Shown: positions 42,401-52,394, counted from the first letter of the stretch. The stretch is 64,000 bases of DNA from Brevibacillus dissolubilis (GCF_006170445.1 NZ_VCNA01000001.1:496001-560000), one strand, 5' to 3'. The notes: generated by a model not told the origin, from the sequence alone. Made by a program: numbers and translations.

Positions 42401-44509
42401 CTTCGTGTTGTTACTGACTCCCAATTCCTTATAAGGGCTGGTAAACACCTTATACTTTCCTGATTGGGAAGGGGTAAAGCGGAAAACGATTGACTCTCCT
42501 TTTGCTGCCTGTAAATCTTTTGGCAGATCTGTATACAAGATCGGATCGGAAATTCCGCTGATAGTCAGCTGATACGGGTCAGTACTACCCGGATTTTGCA
42601 AGATCGATATCCCAATGTAGTATTTGGAACCTGCTGTCACATAGAAGTTAATAGTTTTGACTTGGCTGCTGGTTACATTGGTAAAACCCTCGATCAGATC
42701 TCGATTGGCGTCATATACGGCAAAGGTAAAGGTAGCGCCTGCTGGAACTCTCAACGTGGCGCGTGTGGAGCCACTTTGAGAGGCAGTCAATTGAAAAATA
42801 TCAAAATCATTATCGTCGGGGATTGTACCTGAAACCGTCGTCCCCCACGTCGATATGATGGCGGGGCTGCTAAATGTGTCATTGGGTTCATACCCATCTG
42901 CAGTCGCCTGTGTTTCTTCGGTATCATTATCTTCTACAACAGGATGGAAAAGGGAATCATGGTATTTGTTTCTCAATTGCTCCGTTGCTTGTTGCAGTTT
43001 ACTCAGTTCAGCTTTTTTGGTCTCAAAGTAGGAATCGATTCCGACCTGTAAGGTGCTAGCTTCACTGTCATTGGTAGGTACACGCTCGTACTCATCCGGA
43101 AGATCAATGAGTTGAAGATGCTGTTCACGTACCTGTTGGAGTTGTTGTTGAATCTCCTCTGCAAGTGCTGTCATGCCTTTTAGCTCTGCAAGTTCGGCAT
43201 ACCACTTCATCGTTTGAATGGCACCAGTCACTTTGACATCATAGTCGTGGATCAGGGAAATGTTTTGATCCGGGGTCAAGATCGGCGGCTCCGTCGTTGT
43301 CTCCTCTGCCGGCAATGGTTCAATCGGCCCATCGGTGATCCCCAGCGCTTTTGCCACATTCACCAAACCATGACCATACTCCCGCTGATCCCCGAGAGGT
43401 GTAGCCGATTCGATCAAACGCTTTTTCACGGCGTCATTGGTGAGTTTTCGGTCCGCTCGCCAGATCAGTGCAGCAGCACCTGTCACGTGTGGCGCAGCCA
43501 TTGATGTTCCGGACTTAGTCCCTGTGCCGCCATCCATCGTGGTACTGAGGACAGTTGAGCCAGGTGCCACCAAATCCAGCTCTTCCCCCATACTGGAGAA
43601 ATAAGCCCTTTTATAGCTCTGGTTGATCGCACCAACAGACAGGACTTCCGGATAACGTGCTGGATAAGTCTCCGTCTCCTCACCCTGACCCCCATTCCCT
43701 GCCGCCGCGATTAAGAGAATCCCCTGATTGTCAGCAGCTTGAACTGCTTCATGTAAGGCTTGACTGTAGGTACTCCCGCCAAAACTCATGGAGATAATAT
43801 CGATCTTCTGATCAATGGCCCAATCGATCGCCTCGATGACTTGGGAATAACTACCTGAGCCGTTCTGATCCAATACTTTAACGGAATACAGCTCCGCGTT
43901 GGGGGCTACTCCGACCACACCGCTATTGTTATTCAGGGCGGCGATGGTACCTGCGACGTGTGTTCCGTGCCCGTTGTCATCGCTGGTGGTGCTGATGTTT
44001 TCACCAAAATAGACGGCTTCCGTTACGGACAAGTCTGTATGGGGAGCAATCCCCGTGTCGAACACCGCGATCTTAATCTTTTCGCCCGTCTCTTTTTGTG
44101 GTTGAACGAGATCTGCTCCAATCGCACGAATTCCCCATGGGGTAGATTGTGCTTCTGACTGTGCTGCTACCTGATTAGCTGGTTGTTCAAGCTCGTCCGA
44201 TATCTCCATAGCAGCATCTTCTTCGACATAAGCAACATCCGGGTCGAAACGTAACTGTTGAAACTCGCTATCAGTTACTTCCATCTGAAGTGTTTTGATA
44301 TGCTTGTTCTTCTTGTGTTTCTTTTTCCCCCAATTCTTCTTCGCCATAAACTCATCAGGGTCAACATCTTTTTTCAATCCAATGATGACCTTGCTCTCCG
44401 ACTCTTCTGCCGGTTTCTCAGCGATCGTTGTTGCAGGATAAGAGAACCACTGCAGCAACATGCTAAACATCACCAGCACGGTTAGCATCTTGCGTTTCAA
44501 AATGTACAT
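39404..44509 (-). CDS. Secreted multidomain subtilisin-like serine protease
   Basis: The 1701-residue product has a signal peptide, an I9-like propeptide (about 35-115) and an S8 catalytic domain. The triad is in AVFDTGIAPH (D, about 150), GHGTHVAG (H, about 182) and GTSMAAPH (S, about 336). A helical linker, a PPC-type beta domain (GYEPNDTF, DPYQLTISG), a second similar domain and one isolated YD-like unit (YKYDDNNRLLSV, VYDLNGNLTER) follow. After a Pro/Thr linker near residue 955 come two BIG2-like Ig domains and three tandem repeats of about 150 residues with DWYYQEW, FADCGDGFQV and NNWCDRA. The ATG at 44509 is very close to AAAGGGTG; a TTG at 44500 has better spacing. It lies 144 bases upstream of the RHS gene on the same strand, so joint expression and processing of the toxin are plausible. 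Confidence 0.88.
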   Translation of the reverse strand: MYILKRKMLTVLVMFSMLLQWFSYPATTIAEKPAEESESKVIIGLKKDVDPDEFMAKKNWGKKKHKKNKHIKTLQMEVTDSEFQQLRFDPDVAYVEEDAAMEISDELEQPANQVAAQSEAQSTPWGIRAIGADLVQPQKETGEKIKIAVFDTGIAPHTDLSVTEAVYFGENISTTSDDNGHGTHVAGTIAALNNNSGVVGVAPNAELYSVKVLDQNGSGSYSQVIEAIDWAIDQKIDIISMSFGGSTYSQALHEAVQAADNQGILLIAAAGNGGQGEETETYPARYPEVLSVGAINQSYKRAYFSSMGEELDLVAPGSTVLSTTMDGGTGTKSGTSMAAPHVTGAAALIWRADRKLTNDAVKKRLIESATPLGDQREYGHGLVNVAKALGITDGPIEPLPAEETTTEPPILTPDQNISLIHDYDVKVTGAIQTMKWYAELAELKGMTALAEEIQQQLQQVREQHLQLIDLPDEYERVPTNDSEASTLQVGIDSYFETKKAELSKLQQATEQLRNKYHDSLFHPVVEDNDTEETQATADGYEPNDTFSSPAIISTWGTTVSGTIPDDNDFDIFQLTASQSGSTRATLRVPAGATFTFAVYDANRDLIEGFTNVTSSQVKTINFYVTAGSKYYIGISILQNPGSTDPYQLTISGISDPILYTDLPKDLQAAKGESIVFRFTPSQSGKYKVFTSPYKELGVSNNTKLGLYDSSTLGTLLAQNDNANSTTVFSEIQYQMTANVPYYIKVSPAISTDALHTRLTAKYVGASTPTAPKLNATRATITEATVNDGSITDVQIVILENSTFVQTDLKSGVRVNNLPAGLTINVTRNSDTQFTISFSGKATQHTKANSITSASVTVDPSLITGATSSMTSNTFGFAFIDAATLGQYLYTYKYDDNNRLLSVNQIENGIEIPKWEFVYDLNGNLTERKAVSGSTPPPDTEEPPTTPPPTTPPPTSPPPTTDPNYVAITASPSMMSLKQGQSQQINVTVLMLDGTSTSANAVAVYEAQNSAVATVNQKWTPSPGLVYAVGKGNTSVTVALEGLTSTVNVVVTTAIKNYSVTPGFNEVRIGETTPISLYANYEDGSIGKLSGVAFSALNPDIATIDSSGNLTGVKEGKAQFTTTFQGQTMVWNTLVVKERATSLQINPNPIEVSPGERTVRIRAQYPDGTWKDVTEVATLLSSNERIFVPNPNKPGYLQVAKVGAASLKVGFGGLSQVVPVHVANIYPEQYLASKDFSNLQGKNDWYYQEWTGTAYQDLHYTDSGNYWNGSYPYTSVFPNRQETDAYDSVRKWVAPRQGTVQISGNVAQQFADCGDGFQVRIMKNDTQIWPNSGWQYIAADDTVGFSHDISVEVNAGDAVYFVMNQGAQNNWCDRAAWDPSISYSYSKNSFTASEDYSNIQGQNNWYYQEWTGTGYQDLSYVADGNFWMGSYLYTRVYQNRQETDAFDSVRTWMAPRQGTVRITGNVAQQFADCGDGFQVKIMKNGTQIWPNTGWQYIDYDDTTGLPHDIQVPVNAGDTIHFVMNQGAQNNWCDRAIWDPKISYDNLKTSYTASDDFGPVQGLNNWYYQEYKWDTLYQNMSFTGSYWKGSFPYTDITARTQHPDESDSVRKWVAPMTGHIRITGRAFMDDQVCGDGVWIKVVKNATKIWPYEEWGVLRADDQVGLSHDIEIDVVAGEEIYFIVNKGMADNYCDGMNWDPTISY

Positions 44510-44630
44510 TCACCCTTTCCAAAACTTATCAATTAGTTCTATTGGACTATTATAATAAATATGAATATTGCTTAACATAATTTGCACCAAAAAATTTACC
44601 AAATTACAAGGATAGTTGATCCAATTAAAC

Positions 44631-44684
44631 AAAAAAGAGGGTAACCCTCAGTCACTATTCATGACTTTCGAGTTACCCTCTTGG
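44631..44684. terminator. Bidirectional terminator between NRPS and protease genes
   Basis: AAGAGGGTAAC at 44635-44645 pairs with GTTACCCTCTT at 44672-44682, with an A run on the left flank. It separates the NRPS transcript from the protease promoter region. Confidence 0.8.
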
Positions 44685-44798
44685 TAATTCCTATTTTGTT
44701 AATCAAAAGCAAATCTAGTACGGGCGGTTCCGTTCATGATGACCTTCGTTAAGCGAACTTTCATCCGCTGTCATATCAGGTACTGTACTATTCCCCGG

Positions 44799-47700
44799 CT
44801 ATTCAAACAACCTGCTCAATTCCTCCTCACTTAACCCTTCTATCATCTCAATACTCTCCAAAATCTTATCCACACTCACAGCCAAAGAATCCTTCGCCTC
44901 TGGCATGAGTTCTTGCAACTCTTCTGCAATAGCGGACACGGTCGGACTCGTAAACACCATCTTAATCGGCAGCTCCACACCCGTGCTCTGTTTGATCCGG
45001 TTCAGCATTCTCGTTACGAGGAGCGAGTGGCCGCCCAGACTGAAAAAGCTGTCGGTGACACTGATCTTATCCGCTTCCGTATCAAGCAGCTCGGCCCAGA
45101 TGGCGACCAGCAGTTCTTCTGTCTGGTTTTGCGGTCCGACATAGGTTTCATGTGACTGGGATGCCTTTTCAGGGACGGGAAGGGCTTTTCGGTCGACTTT
45201 GCCGTTCTGATTGAGAGGCAGCTTGCTCATCAGGATGAGTCTGGACGGTACCATGTAAGCTGGCAGGCGGGACTTTAGATGGGTTAGCAGCAGTTCTTCC
45301 ACTTTCTTCGGCCCTACATACTTCAGATCAACATCATTGGTCTGAACAGGAACCAGAGGCTTCACCGCTTCGATTTCTCCCCGCTTCGCAATCAGGTTGC
45401 ACATCCCACCTTCACTGCCTTCTGGGTAGGTGGATGCGACACTTACTTGGTATCCATGGGCAGTAAGACGTTCTTTTAGCTTACGGATCTCGTCGTCGGC
45501 CGGACTGACCGTGATGGCAAACTGTTGAATCTTCGCCCAGTCCTGCTCTTCAACACCATCCAGGATATCCAACGCGCCATGGTGGACGTCGATTCTCACG
45601 AAGGTGATAGAAGTCAGACCAAGTGCCCGTATCTGTTCTGTGATCGTGGTCAGGGAGACTTGGACGTGCTGTTTTTCTACTGCCTTGCCTTCGAGGAGGT
45701 TCCAGTAGGCGGTGTCTCCTTGCTGTCCGGCATCTGTCAGATAGCCACGGCGGTCGATGATGTCGGTCAGCGTATCCAGTTCCTTCTCTCCCCCAGATAA
45801 TAGGGACATACCAGGGTAGTAGTCGTACTGCGCTTCTTTTACAGAGCTGGAGAATCCGGCGTGAATCGGGATGATGGTGTTACCACCGAGGATGCGGCTG
45901 TTTTTGCTCAGAATCTCGTAAATGGAAGGTACAGGTTCATAGGAATAGATACGCAGCCCTTCTACCTTGGACGCTAAGCTCAGACCGAACATACCGATGT
46001 TGGCCCCTATATCGAGTACACAATCTCCTGCCTTCAGGGAAACATCCGGGAACGTGTTCGAGAAATGATCCCGATACAGGATATCTGTCTCATGTCTGCT
46101 GACACCGCATACCTGCATGCCGTTGGGGAGGTCATACAGATCGTCATGGGTCAGCGTGCCGTCTTCTTGCATGGAGAGAATATGGTGGCAGGCTGACGCT
46201 GACTTCCCTTCTATAGCTGGATAGGCGACCAGTGCATCTTCTCCCTTGATCAGTTCATGCTTGACCACAACGGAACTGCTGACGGCAGGATGGATGTTGA
46301 GTTGGTGTTCGATTTCTCCAAGCTCGATTCGCAAGCCACGGATTTTGACCTGAAAATCAAGTCTTCCCAGATATTCGATCTGACCATCTGGCAACCATCT
46401 CACTAGATCCCCTGTCCGATACAGCTTGGTTCCTGCCGCGAACGGATTGTCGATGAATTTTTCCTGAGTCAGCGGTTCGTTGTTGAGATATCCCTGAGCC
46501 AGACCAGCACCTGCGATGCACAATTCACCCGGAACACCGATTGGCGTCGGCTTCAAGTGTCTGTCCACGATATAGGCCTTGGCGTTGGCGATCGGTCTTC
46601 CGATTGGGGTAGCCGTTCCTACAATCTCATGGTCGGAGCAAGAAAAGTACGTTCCATAGATCGAGACTTCTGTCGGGCCGTAGATGTTCTCCACTTTTGC
46701 TTGCTTGAATGTAGCGACGGCTTGAGCCACGAGCTCTTTGGGGAATGCCTCGCCTGCGACCATCAGGTATTTGAGCGGGCAGTTGGCCAGAGAGTCAGGA
46801 CTGGTCTGTGCCGTCTGCAAAAACACGCTCAACACCGATGGAACAAAGTTGATATGGGTCACACCATAGCTCTGAATATGACGGATGATCTCCTGCGGCG
46901 ACTTTTCATCGCCTGGAGGCAGGATGACCAGATGCCCGTTGCCGATAAACCAGCCAAACAGCTCAGAGATCGAAACATCAAAGCTATAGTTCGTCTTGAG
47001 CAGATACGCGTCGTTGGAACCAACAGGGTACATCTCCTCAAGGAAATGGAGCGTATTGAGGATACTTTTGTGGGTGACGCATACGCCCTTCGGATTGCCG
47101 GTCGTCCCTGATGTATAGATCACATAGGCGAGGTTTTCATTGGTAACGGCAGTTTTCGGTGTCTCTACGTGTGCATGGCCTGCTTGTGCCAAAGGCTGCC
47201 ATGATGCTGTGTCATTCAGGTCTACCAAGGTCGGTCGGTTAGCCGCTCCTTGTGTGTCAGCCATATGATCCAGCACCTTGCTCACGCGATCCTTGTACTT
47301 GCCAAGTGTCAATACCATAACGGCTTTGCTGTCTGTGAGGATATAAGCCAATCGGTCTTCTGGTGTCTCTGGATCAATCGGGATATAAGCGGCACCCGCC
47401 TTTAACACACCGAGCAGACCCGCTACCATCTCGACAGAACGTTCGACCACCAGTGCGATAAACCGGTCAGGCCCTGCGCCTTTTTCCGTTAAGTAAAAAG
47501 CAAGCTCTGTTGAAATCCGGTCCAGCTCACCGTAGGTAACCGTGGTGTCCTGATACACGATAGCGGTGCGATCAGGGTTCTCTTGGACGCGGGATTGGAA
47601 CACCTCGTGAATGCAGACATCGTTCGGGTACGGACGTTCGGTTCTGTTCCAGCCGTTGACGACCTGCTCCCACTCGGATTCAGGCAGGATATTAACCATA

Positions 47701-50700
47701 GAAGCAAGGGTGTCCTCAGTCGATTCCTGTTCCATCTTGCTGACAATACCTGCAAGAGCGTTCTCCAAGTATCCGATGATCGACTCACATGAAAGAGTTT
47801 GATCCACCTGAACCTCGATAGAGAAATGATCGCCCTCGTCATCGATAGACACGAGCATGGGATAGTTCGTACGCTCGACGACACCTACGAGCGACTTCAT
47901 GCCGAATTGGACGAAATCGCTTTCCCGGTTTTGACCATCTGCTCCCATGGAACGGAAGTTGATCATGGCGTTAAACAGCGGAATATCGCTATCCAGACCC
48001 GAACAGCTCTGGGCGAGCGACAGCGATGCCTGCTCGTAGCCGATCAGCTCGCGCAGTGCCCGATCCGTATCGTGCAGGATCTGTTTGACAGACTTGTTGG
48101 TGAGATTCACGCGCAGCGGCAGTGTGTTGATCACATTGCCCAGCATGCGCTCACCGCCCTGAATTCCCTGCATCCGTCCAGACAACACTGTACCGAAGAC
48201 GACATCATCCCGACCTGCGCACGTGGCGATGACCATGGCCCATGCGGCGTGAAAAAGGCTGGCTGGACTTAGATGCATCCGTTTGGCCAGTGCACGTACA
48301 TGGCCAGACAGCTGTGCGGGAAGCGTCTTGCGTAAATCCTTGACACTGCTTCCGTCCCCATGCACATTGGTCAACCCGAACAGTGCCGTTGGTTCGTCCA
48401 CATCTCCGAGGGCTCCTTCAAAATAGGTTTTCGCGTCAACCGAATTCTTCTGCTGAATCGCATAGCCGACAAACTCTCTGTACGGGATCGGCTTGCTGAG
48501 GCCGGCTTCCTCACCTTTTAGATAAGCGATCACTTCAGCGAACAAGAATCTAAGCGAGGTAGCATCATCTATGAGATGGTGCATATGGAACAATACATAC
48601 CAGACGCCTGTATGGGAGTCACATGCGGTCTTCAACTGGATCATCGGAGCTAGGTTGATGTTCATCACATGAGGCCCTTGCAACAGACCGCGCATATGGC
48701 TTTCTGCATCAATGCCGGGAGCAAGCGTAACCGTATCTAGGTTCAGCTTCGCCTCTCGGTATACAACCTGTACCGGCTGTGAAACACCTTTGCTGACAAC
48801 AGCAGTCCGCAATACGTCGTTACGGTCGATGACATGCTGGAGTGCAGTGACAAACTGGTCGAGGCGCGCTCTGTTTTCAAAAGAAAACAAGCCAGAGAGC
48901 ACATAAGGATCATTCTCCGGATCCATCAGGTGGTGGAAAAGAATCCCCTCCTGAAGAGGTGCCAGCGGATAAATGTCCTGAATATTCGCAGCCCCGCCCG
49001 GTACGGTCTCAACGATGCTCTCAATCTCCTGTCTGTCTAGTGCCACCAGTGTGAGCATATCCGGTGTAATGTCCGTGCAACCCTCAGGAATCTTGTTCGG
49101 TGGCACCACATAGGTCTCCAACACTTCCAAGCTGTCAATTTCGGCGGCCAGACTTGCAAGCGTCGGTGCATTAAAGACACTGCGGATATCTGCCATCACC
49201 TGATGATCATGAAGGCGTGAAAGAACCTTCGGAACCAGCAGCGAGTGACCGCCCAAGGCGAAGAAATTGTCATTCACCCCGATTTTCCCGGCATCAAACC
49301 CCAGTACCTCCGTCCAGATGTCGACGAGCAGCGCCTCTGTCGCTGTGCTTGGTGCCACATACGCTTCGGATGCATAAGAATCACTTTCTGGGACAGGCAA
49401 TGCGGCACGGTTGACTTTCCCATTGGTGGTCACTGGGATCTCATCAAGCACGACAAATGCACGTGGAACCATATAATCAGGCAGTGTCTCCTTCATAAAC
49501 GTGGACAGCTTGCCCCCCACATCTGTACTTGGAACCCCCTCAGCCAGCACCACATAGGCGACAAGCCGCTGATCACCTGGGGTATCCTCACGTACGAGCA
49601 CCACGGCTGCATCTACATCTGGCGAATCGTTGAGCTTCGCTTCGATCTCACCCAGCTCGATACGCATACCGCGAATCTTCACTTGATGGTCGATCCGGCC
49701 GCAGTATTCCAGATTGCCGTCTTTTAACCAACGCACCACGTCCCCTGTCTTATACAACCGTGCTCCCGGTTCATTGGAAAAAGGATCGGGAATGAACTTC
49801 TCACTCGTAAGTGCCGGGTTATTGAGATAACCTCTCGCCAGGCAGTCCCCGCCGATATAGAGCTGTCCGCGGAAGCCCACAGCTTGTGGCGACAATTGGT
49901 CGTTGAGCACGTAGAGCTTGACATTTTGAATCGGCTTACCGATGGGAACGGTGCTTCCTCCACTGGTATTCGGGCAGTTCCAGTAACTCACGTCGATGGC
50001 TGCTTCCGTAGGCCCGTACAGGTTGATGAGCGCAGCCTGGTTTTGTGCATAGTGTCTCTTCACAAGGTCAGGTGGCAGCGCCTCCCCACTGCAAAAGACA
50101 CGGCGAATCGTTGTGCATTCCTTCCACGCATCCTCACCCAACATGATCCGAAACATCGACGGCACAAAATGAAGCGTGGTCACACCCGTGGACTGGATCA
50201 GCGCGCTCAGGTAAGCAGGATCTGCGTGACCGCCGGGCTTGGCGATGACCATGCGTGCACCCGTGATGAGCGGCCAGAAGAACTCCCAGACCGACACATC
50301 GAAGCTAAACGGTGTTTTTTGCAGGACGACATCGGATGTGTCGAGGCTGTACGCCTTCTGCATCCAGTCGATCCGGTTGGTCAAAGCCCGGTGCTCCACC
50401 ATAACGGCTTTTGGCAGCCCGGTGGACCCGGATGTATAGATCACATAAGCGAGATTGTGCACCCCAAGACCGGTTTCTGCGCGCGACACATTGGCGGTAG
50501 GCTGGGTTGAGAACACCCCTTTGCGTCCGGACGAATCCTCATCCGTATCGAGATAAGCGACATCCATACCCTCCAGCGGCAGTGAGTCTGCCAGATACGA
50601 GAGCGTGAGCATCCTCGTGACTCCAGCATTCTCCACCATATATGTGACGCGGTCAGCCGGATACGCAGGGTCGATCGGCAAATACGCGCCTCCCGCCTTC

Positions 50701-52382
50701 ACAATCCCATAAATACCGATCACCATCTCAAATGACCGCTCTGCACAAAGCGCTACCACCGTATCCGTCTTGACGCCGGACTGGCGCAGATAGGCGGCCA
50801 CTTGGTTGGCACGTGCATTCAGCTCTGCATAGCTCATCTGTTTCCCGTCGTACTCCAGCGCGATGGCTTCAGGGTGAGCGCTGGCATGCTCTTCAAAGAA
50901 ATCGTGCAGGCAACGCTCAGATGGAAACGGAGCCTTGGTCTGGTTCCATCCGATCAGCACCTGATTTCTCTCTGCTTCGGACAGATAGCTGTAGCTGCCA
51001 ATTGGTGCGGAAGGGTTCGCTATCACCGCTGTGATCAGGTTTTGGTAGTGACCCATCATGGACGCGATGTCTTGTGCGTCAAACTTGTTGGCATCGTATT
51101 TCAAGCACAGAACGAACCTGTCCTGCTCTTCAAATACCTCCAGCGAAATCTTGAACTCGCCTTCCTGCCCGATCTGCTCAACAAACTCGATCTCACCAAG
51201 CGTCGGAGTGCTGGCGTTGATCGTAAACAGATTTTTGTTTTGGAAGGTATATGTAACCTGAAAAACGGGTGGTGCCTGCAGATTGCTCTGAATGTTGAGG
51301 TCTTTGACCATACGCGGAAATGGATAGGTGGCATGGTCCATATTTTCTGCGAGTGCAACATTCAGTTCACTCAGGTAATCGGAATAAAGCAAATCATCAT
51401 GAATCATACTGCGCATCGGCATCATATTCACAAAATACCCGATGGCCTGATAAAACTCGAACTTGGGTCTCCCCATCGTCGGCATCCCGATGATCAGATC
51501 TTTTTCCCCTGTGTAGCGTTGGAGCAACGTCTGGAAAATCGAAAGAAAGAAGGCGGTGGGCTTGACCCGATGCTTCGTGCAGAATTGCGATATGGCGCTG
51601 TGTTCCGAACCGGTCAGCGGTAACGCGAAGGTCGCCCCTTTGGAAGTGAGATAGACCTCGTTTTGGCGTTCGATGTCAAGCGTCAGAGATGGGAGCTCAC
51701 CGTCGAGCTTGTCCAGCCAGTATCCTCTGTCTGCCCTGCTTTGCTCTCCGTCCAGATAATTCAGTTCCCACTCAAGGAACTCGTCATAGGTAATGAATTC
51801 ATCTGATTCACTGACAGCGCCGTTTTTCACCAGCGCTTCATAGGTTGCGAACAGATCAGACAGAAAAACAGAGGTGGACGCGCCATCGAATACCAGGTGA
51901 TGAACCACGACCAGCACGACATGGTCGGTTGGGGTAGCGCTATAGACGTTCATGCGGATTAGTGGATCGCGGTACAGATCAATCGGCTTTTTCAGCTCGC
52001 GTCTGAGCAGGGAGATGAGCTCGTCCCCGACAGGTATGTGAATCTGGGTTGCGGAGAATGTGTGATCACGGAAAGGCTGGGGTACCAAATAAGGTACCCC
52101 TTCCTCTTCACTGACCAAGCAGGACAGCTGCTCATGGCGGGTCACAACCACAGCAAATGCCTGCTTAAGCTTTTCTATATCAACCTTGGCACGAATCCGG
52201 AAGCATACAGGGATGTTGTAGACATCAGAGGTTGGATCAAGCTTGTGCAGCATCCACAAGCCTTTCTGCCCCTCTGAAAGGGGATATTTGACAGTGATAT
52301 TCTGCTTTTCATAGAAAGCCAAAACTTCCTCAGAAGTATATTTGCCGCTCTTGAACCCCATCAGAATTTCGAATTCAGTCAT
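44799..52382 (-). CDS. Two-module NRPS with an FkbM methyltransferase inside its second A domain
   Basis: The 2527-residue protein has C-A-PCP-C-A(MT)-PCP. C1 has HHLVFDG near residue 157. A1 (LAYVIYTSGSTG near 645) gives specificity residues D-V-W-H-F-S-L-I-D, the known serine code. PCP1 is GGHSLL near 1045. C2 has HHLIDDA near 1267 and an upstream DIYPLAPLQEGILFHHL motif as in dual epimerisation/condensation domains. A2 (YTSGTTGNPKG near 1754) reads D-V-S-N-M-A-I-I-Y, which I cannot assign. Between its A8 (KIRGLRIELGEIE) and A9/A10 (GKVDRKALPV) lies a domain of about 270 residues with VLDIGANIGMFG, an FkbM-type SAM methyltransferase. PCP2 ends the protein; no thioesterase or reductase follows. 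It starts 12 bases after the PKS gene and should receive the polyketide from its last ACP. Confidence 0.93.
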   Translation of the reverse strand: MTEFEILMGFKSGKYTSEEVLAFYEKQNITVKYPLSEGQKGLWMLHKLDPTSDVYNIPVCFRIRAKVDIEKLKQAFAVVVTRHEQLSCLVSEEEGVPYLVPQPFRDHTFSATQIHIPVGDELISLLRRELKKPIDLYRDPLIRMNVYSATPTDHVVLVVVHHLVFDGASTSVFLSDLFATYEALVKNGAVSESDEFITYDEFLEWELNYLDGEQSRADRGYWLDKLDGELPSLTLDIERQNEVYLTSKGATFALPLTGSEHSAISQFCTKHRVKPTAFFLSIFQTLLQRYTGEKDLIIGMPTMGRPKFEFYQAIGYFVNMMPMRSMIHDDLLYSDYLSELNVALAENMDHATYPFPRMVKDLNIQSNLQAPPVFQVTYTFQNKNLFTINASTPTLGEIEFVEQIGQEGEFKISLEVFEEQDRFVLCLKYDANKFDAQDIASMMGHYQNLITAVIANPSAPIGSYSYLSEAERNQVLIGWNQTKAPFPSERCLHDFFEEHASAHPEAIALEYDGKQMSYAELNARANQVAAYLRQSGVKTDTVVALCAERSFEMVIGIYGIVKAGGAYLPIDPAYPADRVTYMVENAGVTRMLTLSYLADSLPLEGMDVAYLDTDEDSSGRKGVFSTQPTANVSRAETGLGVHNLAYVIYTSGSTGLPKAVMVEHRALTNRIDWMQKAYSLDTSDVVLQKTPFSFDVSVWEFFWPLITGARMVIAKPGGHADPAYLSALIQSTGVTTLHFVPSMFRIMLGEDAWKECTTIRRVFCSGEALPPDLVKRHYAQNQAALINLYGPTEAAIDVSYWNCPNTSGGSTVPIGKPIQNVKLYVLNDQLSPQAVGFRGQLYIGGDCLARGYLNNPALTSEKFIPDPFSNEPGARLYKTGDVVRWLKDGNLEYCGRIDHQVKIRGMRIELGEIEAKLNDSPDVDAAVVLVREDTPGDQRLVAYVVLAEGVPSTDVGGKLSTFMKETLPDYMVPRAFVVLDEIPVTTNGKVNRAALPVPESDSYASEAYVAPSTATEALLVDIWTEVLGFDAGKIGVNDNFFALGGHSLLVPKVLSRLHDHQVMADIRSVFNAPTLASLAAEIDSLEVLETYVVPPNKIPEGCTDITPDMLTLVALDRQEIESIVETVPGGAANIQDIYPLAPLQEGILFHHLMDPENDPYVLSGLFSFENRARLDQFVTALQHVIDRNDVLRTAVVSKGVSQPVQVVYREAKLNLDTVTLAPGIDAESHMRGLLQGPHVMNINLAPMIQLKTACDSHTGVWYVLFHMHHLIDDATSLRFLFAEVIAYLKGEEAGLSKPIPYREFVGYAIQQKNSVDAKTYFEGALGDVDEPTALFGLTNVHGDGSSVKDLRKTLPAQLSGHVRALAKRMHLSPASLFHAAWAMVIATCAGRDDVVFGTVLSGRMQGIQGGERMLGNVINTLPLRVNLTNKSVKQILHDTDRALRELIGYEQASLSLAQSCSGLDSDIPLFNAMINFRSMGADGQNRESDFVQFGMKSLVGVVERTNYPMLVSIDDEGDHFSIEVQVDQTLSCESIIGYLENALAGIVSKMEQESTEDTLASMVNILPESEWEQVVNGWNRTERPYPNDVCIHEVFQSRVQENPDRTAIVYQDTTVTYGELDRISTELAFYLTEKGAGPDRFIALVVERSVEMVAGLLGVLKAGAAYIPIDPETPEDRLAYILTDSKAVMVLTLGKYKDRVSKVLDHMADTQGAANRPTLVDLNDTASWQPLAQAGHAHVETPKTAVTNENLAYVIYTSGTTGNPKGVCVTHKSILNTLHFLEEMYPVGSNDAYLLKTNYSFDVSISELFGWFIGNGHLVILPPGDEKSPQEIIRHIQSYGVTHINFVPSVLSVFLQTAQTSPDSLANCPLKYLMVAGEAFPKELVAQAVATFKQAKVENIYGPTEVSIYGTYFSCSDHEIVGTATPIGRPIANAKAYIVDRHLKPTPIGVPGELCIAGAGLAQGYLNNEPLTQEKFIDNPFAAGTKLYRTGDLVRWLPDGQIEYLGRLDFQVKIRGLRIELGEIEHQLNIHPAVSSSVVVKHELIKGEDALVAYPAIEGKSASACHHILSMQEDGTLTHDDLYDLPNGMQVCGVSRHETDILYRDHFSNTFPDVSLKAGDCVLDIGANIGMFGLSLASKVEGLRIYSYEPVPSIYEILSKNSRILGGNTIIPIHAGFSSSVKEAQYDYYPGMSLLSGGEKELDTLTDIIDRRGYLTDAGQQGDTAYWNLLEGKAVEKQHVQVSLTTITEQIRALGLTSITFVRIDVHHGALDILDGVEEQDWAKIQQFAITVSPADDEIRKLKERLTAHGYQVSVASTYPEGSEGGMCNLIAKRGEIEAVKPLVPVQTNDVDLKYVGPKKVEELLLTHLKSRLPAYMVPSRLILMSKLPLNQNGKVDRKALPVPEKASQSHETYVGPQNQTEELLVAIWAELLDTEADKISVTDSFFSLGGHSLLVTRMLNRIKQSTGVELPIKMVFTSPTVSAIAEELQELMPEAKDSLAVSVDKILESIEMIEGLSEEELSRLFE

Positions 52383-52394
52383 ATGCGTAACTCC

